DNA of 64,000 nt from Solen grandis (GCA_021229015.1 CM037788.1:40342049-40406048), one strand, 5' to 3'; positions 12,640-27,200 are shown, counted from the first letter of the stretch. A program made the numbers and translations. Notes: a model not told the origin generated them from the letters alone.

Positions 12640-14100
12640 TCATCATAACTATTACCATCATCATTCCATTTCTTTTCTTAATCAGTTTGTGCCCAGTAAA
12701 TTACATGAATAAAATCGAAAATGAATATCATTTTTATTAATATGTCCTAAATATTATGACCTTAGGAAAACATTTTAAGCCATATTTTTGTCATTGACCT
12801 ACACTTAAAAAAATCAAAATTTTAATGGAAACAAAAAGTCGAAAAACTATTAATAATTTATCCAAATATTTGTATTTTGCTTTTATTGAAAGAAATCGTT
12901 TTCAAAATGCATAACATTCTATTATCATTACTTGAATTTTATTGTACATTACAAAATATTTTATACAGAATCCTCTTTGGAAACGGACCTAAAATGAGAA
13001 TGTATATACATATATAAATACATGTCATTCCCACATTGTCTCACACTTTGCAATTGTTATACCATGTTGTTGGCTAAAAATGCTTATTGTGCTATTTAAT
13101 GCCAAATAAAGATTATAAAGTATGTTTTAAAATAGTTATCGCCATCTTGAGTACCTAGAACCGTTACCCATGGCAACTTAACATATGTCCCTGCCCTTGT
13201 CAAGTTCAAGAAGGACTTTACTTCCCATGCCATATGAGACAAAGGATCACGTGGGATTTCGGATCCCGCTTTTTCTGAAACATTTGAATATTTCCTTTCG
13301 AAATGTGTCAATATTCTAAACCTGACAATCGCAGTTTCTCTGACCAATGTTCATTAAACAATTATCAGATAATTAATGACACTTTTTCTAAAGCTCCCCG
13401 ATACTTTAAAAACGTGAAACGTCTCACCTTAGGATCCCAAATTAAGGGCCGTCACCGAAATAAAGGCACTTCACTTGCGGGGGTTTAGCAGGCACGCACG
13501 GGGGAGTATGCTAGCCCTCCCGCTTTTTTAATTGTTTTAAGAAGTATTCCTCTAAATCAATATCTTGAAAGCTCCTCAAAAAAGCATGTAAATTGGTCTT
13601 TGTTTGAATAAAGATTTGCGACAATGGGAGAAAAGAGAAAAAGTCGGGCCTCTTTTCTATAGAGATGGCGGTATACAGGGAGCCAAATTGTGTCGCGTGA
13701 CTTTAAGTATACCAGAAAAAGAATTGTAAACAAAAACCTTCAAAAATGCGATTTGGAAGTGGCAAATTTGACTGACACGCAAAGTATTTTTTGCCGAGAT
13801 TGAATTCAATCCACATTATCGAGATATTTACACTCGCGATACTGTATGCTTAAAACTGATTGAAGTTTCAAAACAGACTCTATCAAATGCATTTCGTGAT
13901 AACTCATAATGCAGTATGACAGACTAGTTGATTTTCTCCATTGTCTCTATGAACATGGAATTTCTATTTCTACTGACTTGACAAATTTCTGACAAACATT
14001 GTCTTATTAGATAAGGTTTGTCTACTTACTCCAGACCAAAAGTTAAAAGTTATTGATGTTCACGTAAGCACACTATGGGTAAATGTTTGTTTATTCGTAT
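12640..14100. other. Gene-free sequence
   Basis: No supported gene. The longest minus frame here (13,096-13,347) shows no known domain. Confidence 0.4.
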
Positions 14101-14104
14101 AGCC

Positions 14105-14332
14105 CCGGATTCCGTGGCCGCGTGGTTGGAGTCGCTGGTTACTATCACGTGGCCGCTCACTGCCATGGGATTGGGTCCCGGTCTGGTCACACGGATCTTT
14201 CACGAAGAATGTTCCCTGTTGGCTTACGGTAAGTCAGTGGTCTTGATGCACCAGAGTCTTCCTCTTCACGTCGCTCTATGATGGAAAAGCTGTCGCAGCA
14301 TGATTGACTCCAAAATCCTCCTCCTCCTCCTT

Positions 14333-14375
<43 letters not shown>

Positions 14376-14400
14376 ACAACAACAACAACAACAAACAAAA
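14105..14400 (+). mobile_element. tRNA-derived SINE ending in compound microsatellite
   Basis: CCGTGGCCGCGTGGTTGGAG is A-box-like, and GGTCCCGGTCTGG stands where a B box would be. The element runs into (TCC)n, (ATC)n and (AAC)n tracts at 14,316-14,396, the usual decay of a SINE tail. Related in plan to the 7,835-8,085 SINE but a different head. Confidence 0.55.
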
Positions 14401-15271
14401 CTCAGCACAACCAACACAAATTTTTTTTTCTCTATCTCTATCTTTCTCTCATGTATAAGGTGGCTCGTCAAATGTTATATTCGCTTATTTATTTGTTAAC
14501 AAATGTTGAAAATGCCTGTGTAGCATGCTTTTTTCCCAAGTTACCATGTTTTTGTTTTGAACTAAATTGTAGTCACATGGGGCTATGACCTTCTGGCTGA
14601 TATATGCATGCACATTTACATCAGGTAGGTTTTGACAATACATGTATTAACAAAACAAAATAATTATATACCATAAGTACCACATTCCTATTCAATGAAA
14701 TCAAACTACACGCCCACTTCAGAAATCAAATCTACACGTCATCCTACAAGAAATTTTTGATTGATTAAATGCATTTTGTACTGGAAATTTTAAAGAATGT
14801 ATGAAATCTTCATATGAGAATTAGAATTTCACGACGTAATTAGAGTTCAGAAATTCAATTTTTCTGTCACTCTCTTTTTCTACGTGACAGCCGTGGTGAT
14901 ATACATCTATTTACTATATGTATTTACATTTAACAACAGTACATTAGTCTTCATCACATTAGAATCAAATTATCAAGTTTCTTTTAACTTCGATTGGGAA
15001 ACATTTTTGTTTTTAATTTATACTAATCGCTCTCGAAGGTTCCGTGGCTAAACCAGTATTATGCGGCTCATAAGTTCATGAAGATTATCTCCCCCGTATC
15101 CTCTCCTGCCAGTGGGTTTCGAAACCACTATTCACGGACCACGCGTGGAATGTTCAAAATTCTTCTTTCTTCATACCTGCATAGTAACAAAATACTTTGT
15201 GTTTGAACATATAAATGAGGAAGGATTATTTAAGTGTATAATTAAAAAAAACCATAAATTAAGAAATCAAG

Positions 15272-15485
15272 ACAGGGGTTTTACTTCGAATTCGAATAAG
15301 CGAAATTCGGATTAAACATTTCATTTTTAGCTAAAATAAGAAAAATAAAGTCGGGATCAGAAAAAAATATAATTGAGAGAAATTCGGTTAAAGGATGTTC
15401 GGTTTGGAAATGTTTTACATTATAATCATTTTTCTTAGTTTTCAGGTAGGTCCAAATGTTTTCGGATTAACGAAGTTCTACTATA
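15272..15485. mobile_element. Remnant of TA-type DNA transposon (CAGTAGAAC... end)
   Basis: Repeated GAAATTCGGATTAA and GGATTAACGAAGTTCTACTA resemble the subterminal and terminal sequence of Tc1/mariner-like MITEs whose ends read CAGTAGAACxTxGTTAAxxCGAA. Similar ends occur at 53,085-53,150. Boundaries are uncertain. Confidence 0.4.
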
Positions 15486-15489
15486 TGTA

Positions 15490-17072
15490 ACAGTTAAAGT
15501 AAAAAGAAAATGAACTTGTATTTATAATCAGCCTGCCTGTCATAATTTGTCCGTCGCTTCTATCGTACATGCCCACCTTGATACTTATTTATTCATTTTA
15601 ATGCTATTATACAATCACACATTTCTCGACACGTGTTTATTCTTTTATCACCAGGTCTATAAAAAATGTGGCAAACAAACTTCTGTTTTCAAGCATCAAA
15701 TAAAAAATATATAATATACGGGCATTCGTTTGTGAAAATTTCTATATCTGCCTCGTGTTACCATGGAATCTTCACTCGCAGCTACCTGTCTGGAATCGCC
15801 TGCATGTTCGTTTTAAGGTCTATCGGGCATGTTTCACCTTGATCCATCCATCATTTCATCAATTACATTAAGTAATTAAACCCGGTAATTACCTGCCCGC
15901 CTGTTCTTACGTCTAATCAATATACCGCCAGGTGACTGAAAAACAATGCTAGATAATCAATTACAGGAAAGGATGGCTAATCAACGGAAATGATCATTCA
16001 TAGATGTTCCTGATGATCATTAATTTTGTAGCAACGGGACCGCAAATGAACAATTCGTCCCCGTGTCGCTTCGTTCTTCTGGGAATTCGCAAGGTAAAAT
16101 CGATGATTGCATAGAGTTACCTGTTTTAGTTGTAATTACATTTAAAGACATTTACTTGATTAAAAAGGTTCCATTTGCTGGACTGCGTATCTTCAGAGCA
16201 CAAGGCCCACCTTGGTTCACAGGTATATCAAAGGCCGCTCTGGGACCACGGGGCATTTTATGTTGCCTCCTAAACATGCGATCCCGTTCAAAGGTAACTG
16301 ACACATACAGAAGGTAGAAGCGTTAATTAACTAAAGTGGTGTTTTCGTTGTAATTAATGAGAGAAAAACTATCGTATCGAGTTGGCTTTTGGTCCTTATG
16401 GAAAACTTACAGAACTCAGGGAAATCGAATATGAAATACAATAGGTTACTCGATCACGTTTCTTTGTATCTTAAAGCAACATACATGTATGTCTATAAAA
16501 TTTTATTGTTGTTTCTTCCATATTTGTATCACGTAGAATATATTTGAGTCTAGTGTTTTAAGAGTTTCTCCAGTGCGCAAATAGCCATACACTGTTGCAG
16601 TCAAATTGCAAAAAATAGTTTAAAATACTAGTATATGTATTACATTTCAGTCATTTTAATGGATCGGTTGATCACTTGTTTCTGGTACATGTATGTTTAT
16701 GGTAAATAAATGTGTTTGTGCATTTAATCAATTTTACAAGTAATTAATAAGATACATATTTGTTCCATTTTTTTCGCAAAACATATAATGAAAGAATTAA
16801 AGTTTTGCTTCATAATTCAGGATTGTTCTTAATCATAATTAGATAGTTTATAAATTTATTTTGGACTAAACTGTTTTCTCGCATTTTGTAATTTAATATT
16901 GCAAGTAATCATTATTTCAGCCCCCAAACCAAGCACTGTAAACAAACAGTAACCCTAACCACTACCACGAAGCTTCATAGGTATTTACATCTCTGCCTTT
17001 ACCCAGACCCAAACACCGGCATATACATACCGTGCTACGAGATTTCTTCCTCAGAACGTGGGGTATACCAAA

Positions 17073-17110
<38 letters not shown>

Positions 17111-18180
17111 ACCTGAAGACATGTCATGTCACTTAATGATTTTTCTGCATCTATTTTAGGAACGGAAACAGATAGTTTGCCAATGCATTTGCAAACCTTG
17201 AAAACGAAGCCGCACACAGTATCAAATCTTCCACAGTTGTTTGAGTACCTTATTCGTGTTAGAAAAATTTGGAATTGTAAAAATAAATACACGAAAAATC
17301 ACGTGCGTATATTTGTATTTGACACGGCAGACGACATGAAACCTGCAGCCGATATTTGATTATGACCATGTTACCCACACCAAGCGTCTCTGTAACAACG
17401 ATCACATCCGTCGCCCACCCGCACTTCTTCGTGAGGGGTCGTAACGCCTCGGCATACACCGGAGAAAGTCGTCTGTAATTGCAAACGGCGCTAGGTTTCA
17501 AAATAAATGCACGACACGTGCGCGTAATAAAGATTCTACGGTGCCTACATGAATTAAGCACTATATTTAACCTTAACCGAACCGAAGGTATTCATCACAA
17601 GATTAACCATTAATTGACATAATGCACGATGTGACAGGACAACGGGTCAGAGGTTGACATTAACTACGATACCCTTTTGTGCACTTTAGGTAGGGTATCG
17701 AATTACCCCACCCTTGAAGTTGAACATGCTTGTGTCCATTAAGTCGCTGACATCATTATAGTCAATTGTGTTTTTCACTAGTTAAACAAGTTTATTTAAT
17801 TTTCAATTAACGATCTCTTATTTGTGAGCAATTCTTACATAGTAAATGTTGTTAGAACGCCCGCATGAGGTGGTTTGTATCCCGGCTGTAACATGCCAAT
17901 GTTTACATATTGGTTTCCGTCCAAGAATAGATTGACTAGCGCCACTTGATGAAGAACCAGCTAAGTATTGCAACGTGACAGGACTAAAATAAACTTAAAA
18001 GAGCTTGTAAATTAAATCCAAGAAATATACTCTCAGATCGTCGTAGGATGAAAAATAGTAAATCACCATTTTCTCGAATTTATTGAATAAACGATTCTAT
18101 TTGTAAGATTGTATATACATGAACTAGTATGCTTATGGTCTAAATGTGTTTTATTTTCATACTGGCATCTTATAAGGTAA
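15490..18180. other. Gene-free sequence with one (CA)n tract
   Basis: A pure CA repeat occupies 17,072-17,109. A short GC-richer patch near 17,385-17,500 has open frames on both strands (see findings). Otherwise nothing recognisable. Confidence 0.45.
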
Positions 18181-18187
18181 ATCACGT

Positions 18188-18655
18188 CCTTGATGGAATG
18201 ATCAACATGTCATTGATGGAATGACCAACATGTCATTGATGGAATGACCAACATGTCATTGATGGAATGACCAACACGAATGACCAACACGTCATTTATG
18301 GATTGACCTACATTTAACAGATGGAACAACATACACCTATTAATGGAATGACCTATATCTTACAGATGAAACGACATACACTTTGATAAACTTACCTACC
18401 TATAGCTCATTGATGGAAAGATCTAAACTTGACAAATTGACCTAATGACCTAACCTTCCTGATGGAATGGCCTAAACTTCCTGATGTAAAGACCTAACCT
18501 TCCTGACTGAATGACCTACACCTTGAATGTCCAAATTTTCCTAACGGAATGACCTAACCTTCCTGACTTTATGGCCTACACCTTGGCGAATGTCCTAACC
18601 TTCCTGATGGAATGACTTACACCTTATTGATGGAATGACCTTCACATTTTTAATC
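18188..18655. repeat. Degenerate 23-bp minisatellite
   Basis: Starts with four near-perfect units of ATTGATGGAATGACCAACATGTC and decays to the right into variants such as TTCCTGATGGAATGACCTAA. The gradient from clean to degraded copies suggests recent local amplification at the left end. Confidence 0.85.
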
Positions 18656-19368
18656 GACACATGAAAAATGCGAATGCAATATCTCAGAAATTCAGCACAT
18701 ACTTTCGAAACAAGATACTATTTAAATTTCATCGACCGGAATTGGTATCCCTTTATCTTTGGAAATTTAAATAGCATTTCTTTGTTAGAGATCCCCATGG
18801 AATTTCATAATAGAATAACCCTGTTTATTAGTGACGAGATAACAAATTATGAAATTATGTACTTTAGATTTGGAGTGAAAACATGAAAATAGAAAAGGCC
18901 TTAATGCATTGATGATTCAATTAGTGTAAAACGTTAAACGATAAGAGTGTTTTGATGCGCGTGGTAATCAAAGTTTTACGGTGCGGTGGGCATGCGCAGA
19001 ACATAGACGCATGAGATGGGTGATCGATACTTGAAAAAGTAAGTGACTTACTGTGAAAGAAGTTCACGTACACGTGAAAGATAACGGGATAGATCCTGAT
19101 AGGGCGGGGCATGTTCAGTTATCAAAATAACAAGATCGAATTCGTATGGCGAGGCCACTATTGTGACATGTCCCCTAAACGCGTCTCAAAAGATCAACAT
19201 TTGTTTAGTTTAGACGTATTTTATTTCATATAATACATGAAATTGGGTTGGTTTTACAAGTTCTACCATCTTAGAGTCAGACCTTCCCCATAATTTTACA
19301 TTTGTTTCACAAGTGTATTTAAAGAAAAGTGAACTGAGGTTGCCATAACATAATTCGGTTCATTCTAT

Positions 19369-19376
19369 AATAATAA

Positions 19377-19442
<66 letters not shown>
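19369..19442. repeat. (TAA)n microsatellite
   Basis: About 24 trinucleotide units with a few substitutions. Confidence 0.95.
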
Positions 19443-19444
<2 letters not shown>

Positions 19445-19708
19445 CCTACTATCCCATAAATATCATACTACTGGATAAATAAAATACTTACATTTTTATA
19501 TCAAACATATCTTGGAAAGAAATAATATAATAATGTAATGTAATAAATTAGTATTAATTAACCCTGTTTATTAGTGACGACATACACATATATTAGTTTC
19601 ATACAAGTGCTGATTTACTTTCACAATTTGAAGGAACATTTGGATTGTCGTTGTCGTTTTCAGATAGCGTAATTCGTTATTTTTCTGAAGACGAAGCTTG
19701 TTAATTAA

Positions 19709-19942
19709 CCCTTTCCCTCATATAGACTCATTTTGACGCACTCAATAGGTACCACATAAAGCCTGATCTGCAGAAAGCCAAACTCAAACCTTACCAAATT
19801 TAATTGTAAAATCCTCATTTCCAGACCACTGAGGAGAAGCAAACAGCATAAAACCTGATCAGCCTGCGATTTACTCGCAGGCTGATCTGGTTTTATGCTG
19901 TTCGCATAGGTCTTTTCATGGTATCCTCTATGAGGGAAAGGG
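19709..19942 (+). mobile_element. 234-bp palindromic MITE flanked by TTAA (copy 1)
   Basis: Ends CCCTTTCCCTCATA / TATGAGGGAAAGGG are inverted repeats flanked by TTAA on both sides (19,705-19,708 and 19,943-19,946), the target duplication used by piggyBac- and Kolobok-type transposases. Near one end, 19,842-19,902 forms a near-perfect hairpin with arms containing GATCAGCCTGCGA. Copy 2 at 34,360-34,593 has the same length in opposite orientation. No coding capacity; a transposase would have to act in trans. Confidence 0.88.
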
Positions 19943-19949
19943 TTAAGGA

Positions 19950-20935
19950 CCGACTATCAGAACACCGTGGTATTTTGGAGGTTTAATTCAGGTTTCCATC
20001 ACGGATATTGCAAATTTACCGTACTGGCAAGTGAATGCGTAAGTCTCTTAATGTTAAGGCAGTATTTTGTCTCAATTCTAGGATCAAACGAGATATACAT
20101 AAAATACTATATTTGGTGTACTATTAAAGAAAAAAAAATGCGATAACTTGGGAAAAAATGTTGTCGCAACTGTAAATCTGTTTTGAAACTGAAAACAAAA
20201 TGCAATAGGAACTTACAGTTTCTGTGTCTTGCATCTTTTATATGACTAATTGAACACCATGTTGACTGGATCGTTACTTTTGATCCACATGGTACTCCAT
20301 AATGTCTGTGAAATATTCAAAATTATTGCAATTCCCCACCCCATAGTCATCCTGATTTTGAGTCACCATTTATTCAAGATCTGATAGAAAAAGATATGAC
20401 AAACAGTCTTCTATTTATTGTCCAAAACCAATGATTAACTTGCACACATGAAGAAATGACCGAAGCATATGTAAATAAGGACGACCGCTTTGACCGTAGT
20501 TTCAGCAATCGTCCAGAATATTCTCTCTTTACTGTTGGCATCAATGGAATGGCAAAGTGGCTGGTCTTTTGTACAATAAATTATTGTGATGCACTTGATG
20601 CCTGGAGAATATAATAATCATTGTTGTACCGAGTAAATTTGTATTACACTCTTGTGCGTGATCGTTTTGTACAGGCAATCATAACATAGTCAACGACTTC
20701 ACCATAGACTACGATAATTATCACATTTGATCATTTTGTGGTCAACCTTTTTGTTTGATATTTCATGAAATATTAAGATAATGATCATTATTGAACATTT
20801 TATGGTTGACTTAAGATGAAAGTGTGTTTTATTCACTGTTAAGTAAATACAGCGAAATAATGGGCATTTTATATGGGTTTTTACTGTAACTTATCATGAA
20901 AATGGACCAGCCGAAAGTAGAATTATATAATGTTC
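19950..20935. other. Gene-free sequence
   Basis: No recognisable feature. Confidence 0.4.
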
Positions 20936-20940
20936 AAACC

Positions 20941-21232
20941 GTACACAGTGACCCATTGGCTAGAGCGTCAGCCTCGGGGCGGGGGTCAGGAGTTCGAACC
21001 CGACCACAAAATACTATAATAAATGGTACTGTTAGGTCCCTGCTTCGTGCTCCTCACATATGAATAAGGGCAGTTCCAGGACTGGTTGGCCCGTTGCCAA
21101 GATAATGTGACTGGGTGTAGTATCATGCCACATGTCTACGACTTGATTCTGCAGCGTGACAGCACTATATCTGCCTCAAGTAGACATCGTCTCCAAATCG
21201 GTTGGACGTTAAACTCAACAAACCGGATATAT
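20941..21232 (+). mobile_element. SINE, near full length, GGAACTACCC-core family
   Basis: Head with TTGGCTAGAGCGTCAGCCTC (A box) and GGAGTTCGAACCC (B box), then GCAGTTCCAGGACTGGTTGG, ATCATGCCACATGTCTACGA and CTCAAGTAGACATCGTCTCC as in the minus-strand copy at 11,018-11,345. It ends in GACGTTAAACTCAACAAACC. This is the clearest plus-strand copy. Confidence 0.82.
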
Positions 21233-21239
21233 ACATATA

Positions 21240-22634
21240 TTTTTGTTTCTCATCAAACGGCGACGAAGTTAATGGTAATATCTTCTGTTAGTGACCATGG
21301 GTCTAAAGGAATTTAGATCCCCGCTGGGAAATTTTCCAATGAGCAAAGTACTGCTCCGACACAGAGACTACCGTCGAGATGGGTTTAGTTTTAACACATT
21401 TTAATTCAAAATGTATGAAATGACAAAACGCTCTTACAACTTTGTTACCCCCCCCCCCCCCCGTTTCTCTATTAGTCTTTATAAAGATAATCAAACCATT
21501 GTCCATACTCCAATATTTTCAGTGTCCGCTTTGAAATATGGCCATACTGATTTTTTTCTTATGTTAAGCGTCCGCGTGCGCCTAGGTTTTGATGCTTGTT
21601 TGCGGGAAAACATATTATATTTCGTTTACTCCGAACTAATCAAGACATACAATTGATCTTTTTGTTAAAACTTAGAGCCTGAAATCTTGATTTTCCAGTT
21701 TGTGTCAGCATTCAAGTTATACTGAAGAAAAGTAAATATAAGTTAAAGCATTATTTTGTCACTTATGTTGATACTCAAGTCATAAATGTAATACTAATAT
21801 TGTACCTTGAAGTTAAAAAAATGGTAGTTCGGTTCAGTGCTTTACAACAAAATAAAACAGCATGGCCTAAGCCAAAGAATTTCTGTAAAGGGCTCTTATA
21901 AGCATTCTTTGAAAGTGATATTATCAAACCAAATGTCATTTCGCATCGTGTAACATCAATGACTCCCAATTCAACAAATATGAACGCGAAGATTATTAGG
22001 TTCGACAATTAATATCATTTGGTTTTAATAGGTTAGAATATTGAGAAAAAAAATATTTTTGAGCAAATGATTTAATCATAATTATGTACTTTTTAATTTT
22101 AGGAACAATGTTATTTTTGCATGTTTTCAAATAAATTAAATATTCTATACTTTTTCCTTCATACATAGTGTATTGAATAGCTGGGTGTGAAAGGTGAAAA
22201 TGCCAAGTGTGCATACACACACAGGGTACTCCCTTTATATTCATTACGTTATTGTGATATAGGTCAATATGCAGGTCAAAAGCCATACATAACTCAAGCG
22301 CTGATAAAGAGGGAAACAAGACCTCGCCCATCCAAGAGATTTTGGTATAACAGCATCCTTAACCATGAGGGGCTTCTTAAGAAAAATCCTCTCCATAAAA
22401 GGTTTCAGTAGACTCTTTCAAGACCAACTGCTGGATCCTCACGAGTAAATCCTCATGTTTTGAATATTATTATTATTTTTTAATGGACAGTTATGTGATT
22501 CATGTATATATCATAAAGATTATGAAGCTAGCAACATGAAATTCTGATTTCCTTAATCTGACACCTGAATTCATCAAATTTTCGAAATAATAATTTAGCC
22601 AAGTGGGATTGAAAAAGCCAACAAAACAGTTTTA

Positions 22635-22680
<46 letters not shown>

Positions 22681-23855
22681 CATTCATTGAAAGAACAGTT
22701 TTCAGTCACATGTATTGAATACACTCACTTTCATAACAATCATTGCAAAGAAGCTTTGGCATTTTGATGTACAAACTAACATGATAATGATAATACTATA
22801 CCTTTGGCTAAATGACCTACAAGAAGAAATGCATGAATCAAAATCAATATGTTATAATAACCATGATAATAATAATGATAAATAATGACTCGAATATTCT
22901 AGGTACTTTATACCGCTGCTAATGGTGACATTTTTAAGATGAAGGGAAATAATCTGAAACTCTAGCAAAGTACTTTAATGCAAGAATTACCTCCCATTGA
23001 AACTGCATAGATTAACAGTACTATCAGATGTTTAACTGAAACTTCAATGGTTTTGTTGTTTAAAAGTACAAAACTACACAATAATTGGACCATTCTGTAT
23101 CATCATCCTCATTATTGGAAAAGCAAGCATAAAATTTAGTTAAAAGTGTCCTGTATTTACTTACAGACCTATTCAAAAGGTCTTAGATTTACTGAAATGT
23201 ATTTCAGTGTTAATGGTTCCAGAAAGTGAGATTCTGTAAAACCACAAAAAAAAAAAGAAAAAAAAAAAGAAAGAAAAGAAATAACATCAAACAATAACAA
23301 CAAACAGCTTAGCTCTATTGGGAAAGAAGCTAATGATCTATGATCAATTAAATAAAAGATACATGAGAGGGTTTTTAAGCCTGATCTTTTTGGTTATAGT
23401 CATTATAAGTATCTTTTTCCTATTTTTATTTAGGTTTGATATACCTGTATAATGATCCAAAATTGCTGCAAAAATATCCATAAACATTTATTCAAATTAA
23501 TGTTCATTTTTGCAAAGAAATTGATTCTCATTAAAAATAATACTAAAAATTAATACTTGCACTTATAGGAAAAGAACGTATAAATGAGGGTACACTGTAT
23601 GTGTACACACACAGAAAAAATAAAATCATACTTTTTACTTTTATAAATGTTACTCTTTTCTTATTGACATAAAATATATAAACAATGTACGATTTGGTAT
23701 ATTGAATGACAATTGCATGTGCATTTGAATTACCAAATCACACCTGTGTGTGCCCATATACACATTGTGTAGCATTAATAAAATAAATGTGTTTTTCTTC
23801 ATAGAAATAATGGTACAAATAAACCTTCAGCATATATATATCTATATATATATAT
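21240..23855. other. Gene-free sequence with simple repeats
   Basis: Contains a C15 run at about 21,449-21,463, an uninterrupted (TA)n at 22,636-22,676 and A-rich runs at 23,248-23,281. No coding motif seen. Confidence 0.45.
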
Positions 23856-23859
23856 GAAA

Positions 23860-24245
23860 CAAATTTTTCAAAACTCAAACTCAATTTATTTGGCATATCG
23901 GCAAATAACAATGCCATTCACCCAAACTCATACATAATACAATGTTTGCGCATGAACCATCAGACAATACATATATAACAATCAGTTGATATTTTGCTCA
24001 CAAATATTCTATAATATATACAAATATAAAATGTAAGGGAGATACTCTGAAATCCATTGCTTTTTTAACATAATTTGCAAGATTCAGACACTTTTTTCTA
24101 GACTTACTTGACATAATATTGATAAAACATTGGAATGTTGGGAAAGATCTGTTTCTAGCTAAAAATGAATTTCTTATATCCTTATATTTAGGACAGACTA
24201 ATAAAAAATGATATTTCTGACAATAATAAATGACACCCTCTAATC
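23860..24245 (-). mobile_element. Old non-LTR retrotransposon 3' end (second LINE family)
   Basis: The minus strand reads YHFLLVCPKYKDIRNSFLAR, then a decayed C-terminal tail, and a 3' UTR ending GCCGATATGCCAAATAAATT with TTGAG/TTTGAG repeats. H-x4-C is kept, but the upstream cysteine pair is not clear. Shorter and more diverged than the 4,285 fragment. Confidence 0.75.
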
Positions 24246-24249
24246 AGAT

Positions 24250-27200
24250 GTTGGGATGTACCAGTACTTTGAAAGGTCATGAAAAATTCTCACCTCACTC
24301 AGCAAGGATCCATCTACATAATTATAAATGATATTGAATAACTCTAGGATCACATTAGACCTATCATTTCACTTGTTAACACTACAAGACAAGGACCAGT
24401 ACCGGTACATAAACATTAAGGGCTGTGAAAGGAAACCCAGACATAAAACAAGAACTTTGTCTGGAGACTGGAATTAGGGATTTTAGAAGGCTACCATTGC
24501 AATTTGAGGCCTTTTTGAAACCTATGAATCATGTCAAACAATTGGGATAAGAATATTTTCAGTCTGGAACAGCTTTGAAACAGTGTTACATAATGTAAAA
24601 TAATGCATTAGAGTCATAGGAGTTACGTGTCAATTAGAGAATCACAAAAATGTAGATCAAGATAAAGCAAGCAACAATAACTGAGTAATTATACTATGTA
24701 ACAGTTAACAGAAAAATATAACAAAATATCTGTACAGTATATAGATTGATCCACATTAGCTTGAGAACAAACATGATAAATACTTTGCAATATTTGGTCA
24801 ATGGAAAATCTTTATAAAAGAAACAGTATTTATAAAGTCATTGGAAGCCCTGCTATATATAGGTCATAAAATTATGCAATTAGAATCTAGTATAAATAGA
24901 TTTTTAGCAAAAACAATCAAATATACAAAATGAAAAAATAGACTTTCATTTATGTTTAATCTGAATGTACTCACATGAGTTAATATCACAAAATATGATA
25001 AATATCAGGAAAATTATATGCAAGTAATATTGTTAAATCTGCGGTCACACATTACTAGATTTGTGACCTTAATGTCATGGTCATAGCTTAATATGCCAAC
25101 TTGAATGATGTAAACCAAAATTGTTTATGGTTTAAAATATTTCAGGAAATTAAAAAGTTGTGATTAGACAGGCCAAGAAAGAGCAATATTCCTTCAAAAG
25201 TCTTTTCTTTTTAGTTTTTAATTCCATCACAGAGTTTCTAGAGTGCAAAGTGCATGCAAGAAGCAGGCTTTAAAGTTGCAATACTACCCAATATTAATGC
25301 AATAAATACAGAAAATAAGGTGAAAATATGAAAATCCAATCTTTCTTTGGCGATATGCAAAATATAGCATCTGTACATTGAAGGATTAGCTTGATTGATG
25401 TTGATAGAATCACAAATATAATAATTGATTGTAGGGAATTACTTTTCCAACCTCTTCACGAGGATTACTGTATATTTACACAAATATTTCCGGAATCGAT
25501 CAAGCTTTGTCATCTAGTCAGATCGGCCTTAGTAGATCATGCATAATCGTATACGATTGTAACCGAGCAGGTGTCTGGTGATAACCCGTGTACAGTAGCA
25601 TGATTCCCTTGTGAAAGTTGAGCTGTGTGTTCTTACTATATATGTATCAGGCACCTGTTGGTCAAACAATCCCACCACCTACGCCACGAAAAAGTCTTTA
25701 GAGAAAATGAAATGGTGTATTCTTTAGTTGCATAACATTTTTTTTCATCAAAGAAATAAAGCTGAGCACTATACTCCCAGATGAAGTGGTGCAAGCACTT
25801 CTATTTTTCGATGGCTTGAATTTATATTGATGTAAATTAGGCAGTTTGTGGATCTTGTTAGACACAGTCGATTCGGTGGCCATGAAATTCCGTACTTGTT
25901 GATACAATCATGGTATTGCAGATTACCTGTTAGTAATTTAAGGGGTCAGGTGAGGTTTTATGAACATTTTCTTTACCAAAGTCATCGTCGATGATAACTG
26001 CCGTGATTCGTTACAAACTGAGAGTTTCAAAATATTCTAGCTAAATTGATATATCTGTAGTATTGCATCTTTAAGAACTGGAACTGAGACCAGTTACAAA
26101 AGTCTTAGTTCACCATTTTAACATGCACTGAACAAAAGACTGTTAGTGGTGTATTTTTCATCACTAAGGAGTCTACATATGTAAAAGGAACATGTTTTAT
26201 AATTCTTCTGTTTTCTGATCTCTTCTAAGTCTTCTAGCACATTGATTTTTTTTATAAGTAGTGGCAAAAGCCCAATTAAATCATGATTTATGAAGTCTGC
26301 AGATTGAATCTCAAACTACTGACATCTGCACTAAAGAGAGGACATGTCAAACAACCATCAACTTTACTACTAAAAGATGGTGACTTTAAAGGAAGTTGTC
26401 ACAGGTGACAGTAGAATTTAAACAACTTTTTTTTAAATTGAACAAGGACAACAATAAAATAGCAATGGCCTTGTGAGACAAGTCTCTCCCAGTGGACAGA
26501 GGTAACCCAGGAGCATTTCACCTCTCTATAGTACTAAGTACCCTAAGTTAGGGATGCACTGAATCAAACTGCTCCACTATAATGTACCCCCACACTTTTC
26601 AATAGATTTAAATGACAATGCAGCATAGGGAAGTTTTGTCACATCTACTCTACAATCCAGACTTTTCCACCCACAACTTTTTGCTCAACTCTTAACTCAA
26701 AATATGTCTTTGGGGCCAATCGTTTGAAATCGGCAGTTTTGTTCGAAGTATTCAATATCAGTGCATTAACAGTATATTCAAAAAGCACTTTAAAAATGTA
26801 TATTCGGACACACGTTCTTCTCTTTAAAATAACGTATGCATTTATTTTTGCACATTTTGAGGGACTACACAAGGCAATACCTTTACAGGTCAGGCTGTCT
26901 GTATGATGGACCATTGTTGCCACTACTTACAAAATGCCCCTGACATATCCATCTTAGTCCATTCACTGTTTTGTTTGGTTTAGAATATTATAATTAAAGA
27001 TCTGGAATGCTTTAAAAACTGTCAATCATATCACACAGGATATATCTGTATTCTTAACCCTTTACCTCATATATACGTGATTTGACATCTTGGCAAACAG
27101 AGGAAACCCAGATCAAACCTACCTCTGTTTCCTCAAACAATTACTGAAACTCAGATTCTACAAAGTCTACATTGTCAATTTTCATATACCATTTAAACTT

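Noticed and set aside
13096..13347. 83-residue minus frame with mixed composition
   Set aside because: No domain, splice sites or second exon recognised; treated as chance.
20941..21012. Functional tRNA gene
   Set aside because: It is the head of a SINE whose body recurs elsewhere in the window.
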